Assembly (NCBI GenBank): GCA_018340805.1
Contig: JACMZG010001863.1
Location: 26,774,526 to 26,838,525 of the forward strand
Length of the DNA: 64,000 nt
Source of the DNA: Microvelia longipes
Lineage: Eukaryota; Arthropoda; Insecta; Hemiptera; Veliidae
Direction of reading: 5' to 3'
Part shown: one piece after another, positions 1-12,430 of the stretch
Numbering within the stretch: the stretch's first letter is position 1
How the letters are laid out: every line of letters starts with the position of its first letter
Made by a program: the position numbers and the translations under genes
The notes under the pieces: generated by a model
Told to the model about the DNA's origin: nothing
What the model saw: the letters and a program-made list of their open reading frames with translations, nothing else
Databases searched by the model: none

Positions 1-253
1 AAAATAGAACACAACAAATTTTAATTATTTCTTAATTTTCTAAAAGAATTTTCACTCCTAGGTGAAAATATAATTTTAGACTCACTAGGTATTATAAATA
101 ACCATATTTACTAATAATTGTTGTTTTATTTAGATATATATATATATGTAACATTTTAAAACTTAAATGTAATTATTACATGATTTAATATAATTATGTA
201 TAAATTAATAATTTGATAAAATTGTCTTTAAGATAGATTAAGGCCCGTATTCA

Positions 254-372
254 AAGACGTTTTCCTAACATTTTCCTACATTCTCTAACTTTTTCCTAAC
301 ATTTTCCTAACATTCTCCTAACACCTAACTTTTTCCTAACATTTTTCCTAACAATTTCCTAACTCCTAACAC
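254..372. repeat. TTTTCCTAACA minisatellite
   Basis: About ten imperfect tandem copies of TTTTCCTAAC(A), some shortened to CCTAAC. The next bases (CACCTTAGGTTTAGGTAAGG) carry short related motifs on the other strand. Confidence 0.85.
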
Positions 373-1249
373 TCACCTTAGGTTTAGGTAAGGAAATGTT
401 TTTAAGCCACGAAATTTAAATGATCGTTCCTGTGTTTTAAAAGTCAAATTATTAATTAAAATTATGTATAGATAGATGAAAAAATAAATAGATATATTTA
501 AAAACCAACTATTAAGACGTAAGTTTGCGAACTGAGTAATGTTCTTCCAGAGACGACGAAAACTCTTCTTCTGATTTCATTTTTGTGACTAGAAAATAAC
601 AAATATTAAGTTGATACCCCCTCACTGCCACCTTTCTTCCCCCAGCTTTCATGCGACTTATCTATAGGAAATCCGCTAAAAATTGCTGAGTAACCAACTA
701 TGTGACTTTGATGTCCTTCCCACTATTTGTATTATTTTAAAGTATTTATCTACATACTTAGTGAATCATAATTCGTTATTGTATATATTATTATTATTAC
801 TGAATATTATTTTATAATATACAGCATAATACTACTATATACAAGCAGGTTGTTTTAAAATATAAATATGTATTTACATTTGTATTACTTATACATTTAA
901 TTCCTTCTGGGACAAGTTTTTTGAGTCATAATATAAGAATTTCACACCAAGCGACATGATATTTAACTTGTTGCTCACATACTTATTATTTATGACTTGG
1001 ACTTTCTTGTATATAAAGTCCTATCTAAGATTATTTTTCTCTTATTTTATAGAAACAAGTTAAGTGGTGTGTTGTATGACATAATAAAGGGAATTCATTA
1101 CTCTAGGTACAATTTTACATTAATGGAAATTAGTCAACCTTGACTTTATAAGACCATTGTATCCGTAATGTTTATTTCTATTTTAAATTATTTTGCTGGC
1201 AGTATGGTGCAAGGTAGATGAAAATCTTTTAGTCAGGATCACTGACTTG

Positions 1250-1485
1250 TAATAACACCTAAGGATCTATAATAAAGGAGATGACGCGCCATATAACAAA
1301 TTAACCCTGTTGAGGTTATAAAAAATATAGAATAATCCATCAGAAAGTATACACCAAAAGCAAACTGGACATGCTTGGTACGGACTTTTATAGAATAATT
1401 ATATTAACTGTGCAGATTTTAAATTGTAAGAAAATTTACCTTCTAATGCAGGGTTTCCCATTATAGGTTATAAAAAAATTGTGTA
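1250..1485 (+). repeat. Dispersed repeat shared with 57,080 region
   Basis: It matches about 57090-57330 in order: ATAAAGG(A/G)GATGACGC, ACACC/ACGTCAAAA..CAAACTG, ACATGCTTGGTAC, the GTGCAGATTTTAAA-like segment and GGGTTTCCCATT. The identity of the family is unknown. Confidence 0.55.
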
Positions 1486-1626
1486 AAGCAATATACTTTA
1501 TTTTAGTTGTTAACACCGAGTAGTTTTTCATTAAAATGTTTTATTACCCCTGAAGCTTTGATATATGTTAAAATTATCTTACCCTTGTTACATAACCTGC
1601 GTTTCGCAACTTTAGCTATAACCAAG

Positions 1627-1697
1627 TCCGAAGTAGACAGGATGAACGTAGCGAATTTGATGTAATGAGGAAAAGTTCCGAGGTACCCCGTACCCAA
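1627..1697 (+). mobile_element. 5S-derived repeat, tail fragment
   Basis: Only the 3' tail is present: degraded GA hairpins, then AAAAGTTCCGAGGTACCCCG and a T-run. The strand given for this family is that of the 5S-like segment. Confidence 0.7.
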
Positions 1698-1998
1698 TGT
1701 TTTTTATAATAAAATTATTCCACAGGCTTTATTTATTTATGCTTTCCATCATTTAATTATTTTTATATAATTATTTTAGCGAGTCCTACTCGGTAGCTTC
1801 TTCTATTTTACTTAGATTTAAAATTATCAATAATGACATAGTCTTGACTATGTATTCGTAATATTAATTAAAAAATAGACACATTCCTCTCTGTTGGTCC
1901 TTTTTTTAATAATATTAACTATAGCTGTTGCGTGGAGCTAATGATGTCTAATTGTGCTTCACAATAAATGCATAAAAAAGTTTATGCCTAACTTTAGC

Positions 1999-2011
1999 AT
2001 ATATATATATA

Positions 2012-2049
<38 letters not shown>
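1999..2049. repeat. (AT)n microsatellite
   Basis: Near-pure AT dinucleotides with one phase break. Confidence 0.95.
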
Positions 2050-2052
<3 letters not shown>

Positions 2053-2244
2053 TATATTTAGAATTAATCGATTTATTCATTTATTTCTTCATTAATTATA
2101 GAAAACCCAATGTGATTCTTTATTACTGTGATTAACTATTAGTATATCTATTACTATTGACTCAGGCTTTTCATTAAATAAGCAACTAATGGTGATCAAT
2201 CCGGGTCAACATTTGAGAAATAACCTTGATTCTTATCTGCCTCT

Positions 2245-2257
2245 AAATTTAGTTTAT
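2245..2257. repeat. Target-site duplication of copy 1, 3' side
   Basis: AAATTTAGTTTAT is identical to 7971-7983 and directly abuts the element's poly(A) (poly(T) on this strand). Confidence 0.9.
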
Positions 2258-2759
2258 TTTTTTTTTTCAAACAAGTTCTTATTGGCAAAAGTAATACAAT
2301 ATTTATTTTGTGTATACCGGAGCCATATTATATTTATTGATTAGGGTAATTTGTGCCTCTTTATTTATTTATTTATTTGTTATTTTTGTGGTATAAATTT
2401 TGATTATTTTTGGGGTGTGAGGGGGTTTGTTTGGGTCAAGGATAATTTTATATTTTTTGGTTTGGGTATTTTATTTTTTATTTATTTGTTTATTTTTTTT
2501 TTTGGGGGATTGTCAAAAGGTATTTTTGGTGGTGTTTTGAATAGGATTATATTGTATAGGTAGTTTGCAGGAGTTTCAAAAAGGTTGCCTATGCAGTCTG
2601 TGGACTGACTTTTAATGATTCAACCTGGCATTCGCCTGTAAAATTGAGGGAAACCACAGAAAAACCTCAATCAGGTTGATCGGACACGCGGGTCCTGGTG
2701 TAAAGGTTATGTTATTATTTTTTTTTACGTTTGGGGGTTTAACTGTTAAGGTTTGGTCT

Positions 2760-3735
2760 CTAGATTTTTTTTTTGAGGCTAAGGGAATAGTTAATTTTAT
2801 TTACGAATTTGAGTGTATTTATTATATTTTTTAATTTTGAGAAGAGCAGAGTCTTGATTTTTTCAGTATTGTCTTGGATATCTTGAAGTTTGACATCTTG
2901 ATATAATTTTGTCCGTTCTGTCTTGTATTTTGTGCAGTCTAGTAGGATGTGTTCTACTGTTTCGTCTATTGTCGGGCAGGAGTGGCATGCTGGGAGTCGC
3001 TTAACCCAATCTTGTAGTGATATTGAATGCATCTGGCATGTTGACTTCTTAATCTGTTTATGCAGACAATATCTCTTCTTGACAGTCTCGATTTCCAGAA
3101 CCAAGGTTTAGCGGGAACTATCTTGATGATTTCTTTAAAAATTTTCCCTTTTCTGGTTCTTCGTTGAGTTTGGTGTTCCAGTCTTCTAGCATTTTCTTTT
3201 TTGATACTGATATAAGATCACTTGCAGGTATTTTATATCTCGATGGTCTTGTTGGATTTTTTGCAAGGAGATCAGCTTGTTCATTTCCCTGGACTCCAGA
3301 GTGTGATTTTACCCATATAAAGTCTATTTGTTTGTACTGTTTGGTCAGTTCGTTTATTTCTTGTAGGATATGCATATATATGTGATCTATTTTGGAAGTG
3401 AGTGAAATGTTGGATAGTTTTGTAAGTATTCCTTGGTTGTCGCAAGCAATTTGTTTTGAGTATTTTGTAATGTTTTTATATATGTAAGAGATTGTAAGAT
3501 TCCTAAGCTTTCTAATGTAAATATGTTAGTGTACTGTGGGCATGAAAAACTTTGTCCAATTTTTAGTTGTAAGTCATAATATGAGTAACCAGTTTTGTCT
3601 TGTTGTTTTGATCCGTCGGTAAATATTAAGTAGGTGGGTTGTGGATGTATGTTGTATAGTTGTTCATGGAAAGTTATGTTGTTGTACGGATAAGTTAGTT
3701 TTGGTATGTTTATTGTTATTGTTTGGTAGATATCG
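2760..3735 (-). pseudogene. Copy 1 ORF2, RNase H domain and C-terminal zinc motif, broken
   Basis: The RNase H region carries FTDGSK, LESLG, CDNQG and, at 3250-3330, WVKSHSGVQGNEQADLLAK, so the metal-binding acidic residues are visible. It is followed by a C-terminal CHSCPTIDETVEHILLDC motif (C-x2-C...H-x4-C) near 2935-2985, typical of I- and Jockey-type ORF2 ends. The segments lie in more than one frame. Confidence 0.8.
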
Positions 3736-3739
3736 TCAA

Positions 3740-5556
3740 AAGAAATTTGATAGATTGGGAGTAATTTATGTTGTATATACTTTGGTTGAGATGAGGCTGT
3801 ATAGTTTGTAGCTATTTATATGTAATGGAGGTGTTTTATGTCGCCAGTATCGATGATTATTATTTATTTTGTTGTTTAAATTGACAATAGTTGTTAGTAA
3901 AGGAGATTGTTGAGAATATAATTTGATGAAGTGTTTGTCAGTCAGATATTGTCTTCGTATGTTAAGTGGTGGTTCTGAGCATTCAGTATGTATTATTGTT
4001 TTGGTGGTGGATTTAAATATCCCATACATAATCTTAAAGCTCTGTATTGTAAACGGTCTAGTTTTGTAATAAGTATTGTTTGGCATTACCGTAAATGGGG
4101 AGGCAAAGTCTATGCATGCCCGTATTGTTGCCCTATAAAATGTAATAAGAGTTTTTGGGTCACATCCCCATGCTTTATTGCTGACCATTTTCATGATGTT
4201 AAGGTATTTTTCACATTTTGAGACTACTGTATTTATATGGTCTTTCCATGTCAGTTTTTTGGTCAAGGTAGAGTCCTAGAAATCTAACAGTTCTTTTTCT
4301 TTTATTCTTATGTTGTCAAAAAGAATCTCGTCATCAAGAAGGATATTGTTACGTCTTGTAAAGATGCAACATTCAGATTTGTCTTGGATAGTTCTAACCC
4401 AGTAAGTTTTGTCCATTCTTGTATTTGTTTTAGCGTGTTAGTTAGGTCGGTTATCATGTCATTTATTTTGCTGTTTATAGTATATATAAGTATGTCGTCA
4501 GCAAATTGAAGTATTTTTACAGGAGGGGTTATTATTTGTTCTAAGTCAAAGGTATGTATTAAGTATAAAAGTGGGCTTAAGATGGCCCTTGAGGGACACC
4601 TCGTCTTGTGAGTCTACGTCCGACTATTTGACCGTTAATTCGAAAAAGAAGGATTCGGTCAGTTATTAATTTAATGATAAAGTTTGCAGTTTGTTTTGGT
4701 ATGTCTAGTCGTAAAAGTTTGTGGTAAAGTATAGTTAAATCTACGTTGTCATAAGCTCCGGTGATGTCTAATAGAGAGATAATACTGATTTTTTTTGAGT
4801 AAATGCACTATGTATGTCATTTGTTAGTTGTGTTTGACTTTCTAGGGTTGATTTATTTCTTCTGAAGCCCTTTTGTGAAAAAGGCAGTTTGTTATTGGAT
4901 TCCAACCACCATTCTAATCTATTTTTTAGTAATCTTTCAAACGTCTTCAGCATGCAAGATGATAAAGATATTGGTCTATAGTTTGAAGCTATGTCAACAG
5001 TTTTTTCCTGGTTTTTTTATTGGGAGTATTATGTATGTGCGCCATGAGTCAGGGATTTGTTGAGAAGTCCAAATATTATTAAATATATTTAAAAGAATTT
5101 GTTTTGATATTGTTGGTAAGTGATGTATCATGTCATAGTGTATATTATCAAAGCCGGGGCAGTATTACTGTGCTTTATTGCAGCATTTAATTCATTGATT
5201 GTAAAAGTTTCGGTCAGTATGTGATTATTATTGGTTGGGATATAGGGTGGAGTTATGTTGGTAACTGACGGAGGGGCAAGTTTGTCCATAAAGTCTTCGA
5301 GCCATGGTCCTGTATTAGTATGGGAGTCATTAATTTCAGTTTTGTTTATTTTTCTAAAGATTTCCAAACAGAAGATGGGGAATTTTTTGTAAAGTTTAAG
5401 CTGTCACAATATTTTTTCCAACCACTTTTTTGTTTACGTTTTAATGTTCGTCTAAATTTAGCATTTGCTCTTTTGAAACTAATAAAAGTTTGTAAGTTAG
5501 GGTTAGTATTGTAATTTTGGTAAGCATTATAACGATCGTTTTTTAGTTTGTTCACA
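3740..5556 (-). pseudogene. Copy 1 ORF2, linker and reverse transcriptase domain, broken
   Basis: The linker is recognisable between 5128 and 5555 in two frames. The reverse transcriptase begins near 5030 with NYRPISLSSCMLKTFERLL. It continues to KGFRRNKSTLES, the LDITGAYDN box, RRGVPQGAILSPL and the catalytic FADD box near 4490. The thumb (FLGLYLDQKLTWKDH) follows at 4250. A one-base loss near 4770 relative to copy 2 stops the frame (VLSLY-stop), and further frameshifts follow. It once made cDNA at the nicked target; it is now a pseudogene. Confidence 0.85.
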
Positions 5557-5559
5557 ACT

Positions 5560-6527
5560 AGAGTCCCACCAATGAATTAAATAGGGTACGGAATTGAAGT
5601 AATTTTACGTTTCTTTATTTCAGGTATAGATTTTTTGCATGCGTCGTTAATGTCTTGTATAAATTCATCGTAAGTTGGTTGGATGTGATTATCTAATACT
5701 TTTTGTGTCAAAGTTAGTAAAGTGTCATGGTATTCTGTCCAGTTAGCTTTATCAATATTCCAGCGTCTTGCTGGATACCTGTATAGTTTAGGTATATTAA
5801 AAGAGTTTGTTTCAATTATTATAGGGAGGTGGTTGGAACCATGGGGTCGTCTAAATTGTCCATGTAAAGTCCGTTGCAATATTGTTAGAAGCTAGAGAAA
5901 GGTCAATTACAGAGTTAGTTTTTTGATTTATTTTGGGTATTAGGGTTGGTTTGTGATTGTTAAGAACAATTGTATTGGTATCTTCAATTGCTGTCAGTAA
6001 GTTGTCTCCTTTTAAGTCACTATAAGTACATCCCCATGCCGTGTGATGGCTGTTAAAGTCTCCTAATATTAGGTATGGGGTGGTTAAAGAGTTGAATAAA
6101 TTAAGCCATTGGTTTGTCGTTATTTTATTTGTTGGTGGGTTGTATAATGAAATTATATTTAATGTTGAGTGTTTATATGTTATTTGTATTCCTATAATGT
6201 CTGTGTGTATGTGTGGTAGGTTATGGAGTGGTTTGTACTGAATATTAGATTTAATTAATATTGCGACTCCACCACCCTTTCTTCGTATTGTCTGTTAAAA
6301 GATAGTAAATTATATCCTTTAAAGGTGATATTAGTTTGTTTGTCAAACCATGTCTCAGAAAGACATGCTATGTCAATATTGGATGTGAATAAGAGGTGTT
6401 CAAGAGAATGTTTTTTGTTATTTGCTGACCTAATGTTCCACTGCAGTATCCTGAATGCTCGCAAGTTAAACTTGCGAGCATTCAAGACACTGCAGTGGTT
6501 GTTTGTCTTGTTAAGAGGCCAAGACAT
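5560..6527 (-). pseudogene. Copy 1 ORF2, AP-endonuclease domain, broken
   Basis: This is the N-terminal endonuclease of ORF2, which nicks target DNA to prime reverse transcription. The ATG at 6527 leads into FRILQWNIRSANNKK and then ACLSETWF, the asparagine- and glutamate-bearing motifs of apurinic-type LINE endonucleases. The C-terminal catalytic box, usually SDHLP, reads SNHLPI near 5840, so the catalytic Asp is Asn in this copy. Frameshifts near 6290 and 5880 split the domain. A 30-bp inverted repeat with two mismatches overlaps the start of the domain (6438-6498). Confidence 0.8.
6438..6498. repeat. 30-bp inverted repeat inside retrotransposon ORF2
   Basis: Arms 6438-6467 and 6469-6498 differ at two positions and are separated by a single base. 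The coding frame passes through the palindrome. Confidence 0.95.
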
Positions 6528-6969
6528 GTTATGGCGAGTTGAGTTTAGAATGTATTAAGTTTTTTTATAGTATTGTCGTCTATGTGAGTTTGTGTAATGT
6601 TTGTGTGTAATTGTAAATATTGTTTTGTTACTTCAGTTATAATGTTTATTATGTGTTGTTGATTAATGTCAATATTATAGTTTTCAGTAGGAGTCATTGG
6701 TTTATAGGGATTTGACTGTATCAGTCCTCCCGTGTTTGTTTGGGTTTATAGGGGTTTGTATATATAGTTTATTGTCGGGGCTATATGATGAAGTTTTTGG
6801 CGCTTAGGATTATTTTTGGGGATTGGTAAGGTTTGTATTTGATATTTGCGTGATTCAGTATTTATGGTTAGGTTGGGAATAGTTTCAGTTGGTTCGGATT
6901 GAAGGACTGTTGCATATGTTTTGTTACTAATTTGTAATTTTGCCTCGCCGAAAGATATATTATTTTGTA

Positions 6970-7960
6970 CCATAGTTTTCTTTATGCTTTTTTGTATTTT
7001 AAATTCGGGACAGTCTTTTAAGTTTGTTGTCTTATGTCCTTGTTTACAGTGAATACATATGGGGAAGTTATTTTAGGGCATTGTTGTATCTCATTTTTAT
7101 CATTTATTCCATGAGTTGAAGGGTTTAACCCGCATGTTTCACAGCGGTAGAACCTTTGCAATCAATTTCTCTATGTCCAAATCGGAGACAATTTTGACAC
7201 TGTATTACTCGGGAATGTACGGTTCAATTGGGCATCTCACAAAGTGTAGATAAGCGTAAGGTGGTAATGATTGGCCTCTAACTGTTATAAATATTGATTG
7301 TGTGGGGATAAATTTTGGTGTATTGTTGTCAATCACTTTTCTTGTTATTCGTTTAACGTTAATTAGTTTTATATTTGTATTCTGAAAATTCATATTTTGT
7401 AAAATTTCTGATCTGTTAAGGATTGCTCAATTCCCCGAACAACCCCTTTTTTGTAGATTATTGATTTTGGTATGAATGTGTTATAATTTTCATTTAGTGT
7501 TTGGGAAGTTATGAGTTTTTTGCATTAATTCTATTATTAAGTGTTATTTTTATTTTGTTCACAGAAATACTGGTTATTTGAGTAATTTCGTTGTTTTTAA
7601 ATCCTAAGGTTTCATGTAATAGTTTACCTATCGTCATGGGGTGGAGTCTTGATATTCCTTTATTATTAGAATTGGTATTTTGTGTTGTATTATAACATGG
7701 TATGGACCCATGTCATGTGTGTCATATTGTTCTGGTGTATTTGGCATGTCCGTCATAGTAAGTTGATTGGTCTCCATTACCTCGTTTAGTCCTCCGCTGT
7801 TTTCTTGCATTTTTTATTATATTTCTTTTTGTTCTTCTGACTTCTTCTTTCTTGGTGCTGTCTTCTAGAAGTTTTTAAATAGTTTTTTTTCTTATTTTAG
7901 TAGATTTAGGGCGGTTTTCTTCTCTTTTTTTTAATTTATTTTTTACGCTGTCACTGCTGT
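6970..7960 (-). pseudogene. Copy 1 ORF1: gag-like protein with CCHC zinc knuckles, frameshifted
   Basis: Nucleic-acid-binding ORF1 of the retrotransposon. An ATG lies at 7810, but a lysine-rich open stretch upstream (DSSDSVKNKLKKREE) suggests the original start was nearer the 5' end. The middle part carries a gag-like region (SRLHPMTIGKLLHE). Near 7030-7200 two to three CCHC knuckles follow: one reads CQNCLRFGHREIDC (C-x2-C-x4-H-x4-C), another CETCGLNP, and a third CIHCKQGHKTTNLKDC. They fall in different frames, so at least three frameshifts have accumulated. The knuckle layout is typical of Jockey and I-type LINE ORF1 proteins that coat the RNA. No single intact frame remains. Confidence 0.75.
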
Positions 7961-7970
7961 CAAGCGTATG

Positions 7971-7983
7971 AAATTTAGTTTAT
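7971..7983. repeat. Target-site duplication of copy 1, 5' side
   Basis: This is the second copy of AAATTTAGTTTAT. The element's 5' end reads CATACGCTTGACAGC from 7970 on the minus strand. Confidence 0.9.
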
Positions 7984-8618
7984 ATAATTTGAAAACGTGA
8001 CTTGAATCATTAAAATTAGAAATCGTCATTAAGAAAATTGGTTGTGTCATTTAATTATCATTATTGTAATCTATACCTAGGAATTTTGTTATTTTAAACC
8101 TCCATTTTCTTGTTTTCGTTTTGCGAACTTCTATTAGGAAAAATTCACTATTAAGTTTAGGGCAATGTTTTATAACTGAAATATCACATGTGTCTTAGAT
8201 GCGAATATTAAAAGAAATAAATAAGCTTAAGATGCTGTTTTTTTCTAGAGTAAAAATCTTTTATCTCTGCAATAACAGCTTTTACAGCTTTATCTAAGTT
8301 TTACTTGTATTTTTATTTAACTTAGGCATTGATTATGATTTATATTATTTTATTTTTATAAGTGTTTATTGATGTAAATATGAATCTTTATGTATAAAAT
8401 TAAATATTTAAAATTACCTTAAACTTTGTTTTTTATAATTTAATTTAAAATGTTTTAAACGCTAAGTTTCTGAAAAATATGAAAACTTAATTTTATTAAA
8501 ACTACTATACTAGAGTTAATTTTTTTTAATTTAATCTTGCATGCGATTGTTCATTTGCTGATTATAATATTCAGCTAAAACCAGCTTAGTATTCTTCAGT
8601 TTACCTTTTAGTGTTTTA

Positions 8619-8708
<90 letters not shown>

Positions 8709-10040
8709 ATATATATATATATGTCATAGATTAGAGTTTGTATGTCTTTAATTTACAATAATATCAATAATAAAACATCCTCATTTTCTATTTAGACTAC
8801 TATTTTTAGAAATTTTATTGGTTGAAAAAAATTTTTTTCTATTCCACAAAATTATCTTTTAATATTGTCAATGGTTAATACTTATAATTTGATTATGTAG
8901 AGAGACTTAAAACAGCAGATATAACTATTTTGTGCTTTTAGTGAAAAGAATTTGTTAGCCTGAAGCTTTATAACGGGTATTGATTTGCATTCCTCACAGA
9001 GTGCTTTGAAATCTTTTAACTCTATCCTGTTCTATCTTGGGAAAATATTGGATTTGAAAATGTGATAGTTTGTAGTTTGGTAATAATGAAATCGACATAG
9101 GATTGATTTTCCAGTATTTTCTTTATCCCTAGAAAAAATACAAATTTGCCTACAAAAGCTTGCTCTGACGTCCCAAATTTGAATTTATTTTATTGAGAAA
9201 CTGGGTCTTTATGTATATATTTTCTTTTCCTCGCCTAATACCGTAGGTATAAGGAAAAGTATTGTGTTCACATAAAAATCCCAAACCGAGGTTTTATCAT
9301 AATTATTTTTCTTGCAAATATTGAATTGGTCGAGTGCTTTTTAGTAAGAAGTTATAAGATACAATATGAGTTTGTATAGAGAATAATATATATCATTTAT
9401 TTAACTTTTAAAAAAGTCAAAACGAAATCGATCTGGCTTCCATAACTTAATGTAAAAGACAAAAGGATATCTAGAGTTTCTAGAACCGTGTATACATTGC
9501 CCTATAAAGTATCTAGAGCTCGCTAAAAACTTGTACCAAACAATTATAACATTGATATCTGTATAACAAAGCAAAAGTACGAAATGTTTTGCTCTTTATT
9601 CACTTCCTTTTATATTTTATAATTTATTTGATGATCTTAAGTCAGAGCCAATAAACATAAGTACAATGATCATCATTTTTAATATTATTTAAACTATAAA
9701 GTAAGTCATATCATCAATTAAATATTTATAGTTTAGTTACAATAAGAATATACAAGATAAGATCAATTAATTTTTACCTAGAGGGAGTATGTCACTAAGA
9801 AAAAATAAACCTCAATACGAAGTCCAGAATTTTTATTTCCGGATATACTTAGTATTTTCCAGAATTGATCTTGACTGATGAAGCTATGATTGGCTCATAC
9901 AAGCAATGAGCCAATACGATATACCATATGCTGTTATTATCGTTTTACGTGATATCTAGTAAGGTTGTGACCTGACACATCTCTATTTATATCAAGTAAA
10001 AATTATATTTTATTCGCCAAATTTGGAGCAAGCATTATTC
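7984..10040. other. AT-rich DNA, no gene seen
   Basis: Apart from the (AT)n tract at 8.6 kb I find no frame, RNA or repeat I can name. Confidence 0.5.
8623..8722. repeat. (AT)n microsatellite
   Basis: About 100 bp of AT with phase breaks. Confidence 0.95.
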
Positions 10041-10056
10041 AGATTTTTAACGGCTT

Positions 10057-10165
10057 GTATATTCTGAGGACGAGCGAAGCGAGTACAAAGCAGGGAGGAT
10101 GGCCGTAGCGAATGCAATGTAATGAGGAAAAGTTCCGAGGTACCCTGTAACCGATTTTTTAGAAG
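10057..10165 (+). mobile_element. 5S-derived repeat, tail fragment
   Basis: This copy has a clean first hairpin (GAGGACGAGCGAAGCGAG), a variant second hairpin, GAGGTACCCTGTAACC and TTTTTT. The 5S-like core is absent. Confidence 0.75.
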
Positions 10166-11579
10166 TGTTGTTAGATTTCTTTAATAAAGTATAAAAAGTA
10201 TTTATAGTATGACTAAGAATGATGGATACATCATAAGACAATGGACAAATCAGCATCATTTGTACAACATTTTAATTATCTTTGACCAATACGGACGAAG
10301 AAATCTGAAGAATTCAGCTAGCACTGCAGTAGCTGTGCCGGCAGTACACCTTTAATCTATATCTTAGTTTACTATTGATATATTGACATTATACTTCTGC
10401 CAACATGCACCGAAAATACGTCTTTATATTGTTGTACAAGATTTCTTCTTACTTTTAGCACTAGAGGCGAAAATAAAAGGAATTCTTTTATTGTAAGTAT
10501 TGAAAGTAAGAACAATTCTTCTTTGTAACTCTTGATCAGTGAGTTTGATAGCTATTATCAGTACCTGTTGTCAGTTTGAGTTCTTGTAGATTATTGAATT
10601 CTCTATTTATTTAACTTTTTAGTAGTTACTAAAGTAGATAACTATTTAAAAAATGCACAAATGAAGTGGCTTGTAAGCAGGCCTGAAGTTTAGTCTAGTG
10701 ACACAAATCCGTTTTAGAGATCCCATTCTCGGAGTAATTTCTTTATCAAAAAATACCCCGTCTAAGTTAATTACACGGGCCAAATACGTCACAAGCATTT
10801 TGATACCCTCGATATCTAAAGGGAGTTTTTTTATTTACTTATTTTTATTTTTTGGATCTTAACAATCGTAAATAAAGTAGGGTACTAAAAATGCGAATGA
10901 ACGTCTTCGCATCACTCATGTGGTGCTACATATCATCCTTCGCTCGGGCTGCAGATCAGAACCTCACATGCAAAGTTCGTTTTCTACACTAGTGCAATGC
11001 ACTATTACAAATATTTTCTCAGATAAATAATCTAGAAATAATATATCTTAACAGCAAATAAACTTTAAATTTCTGTTTCAAGGAGCCCACTACTGCTTTA
11101 CAACAGAGAAAACTACTTTAGAACTTAATTATACCAAAAATTAATTAAAAATAAAGTTACTACTTAACAGAAAATCATTAAAAGCTTCTTAAACAACTAC
11201 ATTACAATTAACATTAATGGAAAACTATTGTCTTATTTAGTGTTTACATTTAGGAATCGAGATTATATCTTTATTTCGTATTCACTTTCATTCTTTTCTT
11301 TCATTGTTCATGACTATTATCTTAATGGATAATCTTTAAGAAATTTTAATTCATTGATAAAATTGTTTGAGGCGACAATATAACGCTGACTTCTCAAGGT
11401 TTCGCTTCCTGTTAGCTTGTTATTGCTTCCAAAATATCTACTTTAACTTGTAAATTAAACTAATGATACAAAAACTTAATACAAATAATTAAATAAAATT
11501 AATATATACATGGGACTGCGGTTTTCAGGCAAGTGCCCTGCACTTTTGGAAGTGTTTTGCTGTTTTCTGCCCTTAACTT

Positions 11580-11800
11580 TTAATGTTCGCCACTAGCCCG
11601 TACCCAGCCAAAACTCGTAAGAGGGGCGAAACCAATCCCAGAGAGGAGGGGGGCGAAATTCATATAGGGAATTCCACTGAAATCTACTTCATCAAAGGGG
11701 ACGACATTTTTTGCAGGGGAGGCGATTCCCCCTCTGGCTCCTACCTGGCTACGCACCTGGTTCACCACCAGAGTGTTCTGGCAAGAAGGGCCAAATTACG
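11580..11800. repeat. GC-rich dispersed repeat remnant
   Basis: GAGGGGGGCGAAATTCATAT and GGAGGCGATTCCCCCTCTGG, then CTACCTGGCTACGCACCTGG, resemble the common GC-rich TE remnants of invertebrate genomes. Open frames on both strands are incidental. Related wording occurs near 17620-17680 and 50070-50230. Confidence 0.5.
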
Positions 11801-12137
11801 ATGCCTATTTCTTTCTATCTCCCCCTCCCCTCTATTACATTCCACTTTCTTTGTGATCATACCTTTTTATTTCTATTAAAAAAATTTTGAGATTAAATAT
11901 AACTCTGTCTGACTTACAAAGTTTTATATAGACTGGATAATCAGTATTATTCACCTATGTGTTAATAATTATTTATTCATTACTGTATACTCGCGAATAA
12001 TCTTCTAATAATAATAATACAATTTTTGTTGCAGGTAAAATTCATCATGAAATATCTTCTTCACAACTTTTGTAAACTATAGTTTACTCACATTGTAGTA
12101 ACTAATGTGAGTAAAACAATTTTTATTACTGAGTTTA

Positions 12138-12140
<3 letters not shown>

Positions 12141-12209
<69 letters not shown>
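12141..12209. repeat. (AT)n microsatellite
   Basis: About 69 bp of AT with two phase breaks. Confidence 0.95.
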
Positions 12210-12398
12210 CGAAATGAAAGTTACAATAAAATATACCAATAAGACATAAATATGGTTAATATCTTAATATATTGTTTATGAAATATGTGTAATATATAAT
12301 AGCCCATAAAAATGACTCAGCAAAAACTTAAAAAAATGAAAAAAAAAAAGCGTAAAGCTCGGAGGCGTCTTGTTCAATTTATTTATTTATTTATTATT

Positions 12399-12430
12399 GA
12401 GGTGCTTAACACTAAGGTCATCAGCACCTC
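12399..12430. repeat. Small hairpin, possible LINE 3' end
   Basis: GAGGTGCT (12399-12406) pairs with AGCACCTC (12423-12430). A preceding TATT run resembles a reversed A-rich tail. The family is not known. Confidence 0.35.

Larger units (their letters stand above)
2258..7970 (-). mobile_element. Near full-length RNase H-bearing non-LTR retrotransposon, copy 1
   Basis: This is a 5.7 kb element with a gag-like ORF1, an endonuclease-reverse transcriptase-RNase H ORF2, a 3'UTR and a poly(A) tail, read on the minus strand. It is flanked by a perfect 13-bp direct repeat, AAATTTAGTTTAT (2245-2257 and 7971-7983), which fixes both ends. The domain order and RNase H place it nearest the I-type group of LINEs, but the clade is not certain. 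Both ORFs are broken by several frameshifts and stops, so this copy cannot be autonomous. An AATAAA lies about 20 bp before the tail. Copies 2 and 3 in this window belong to the same family. Confidence 0.92.
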
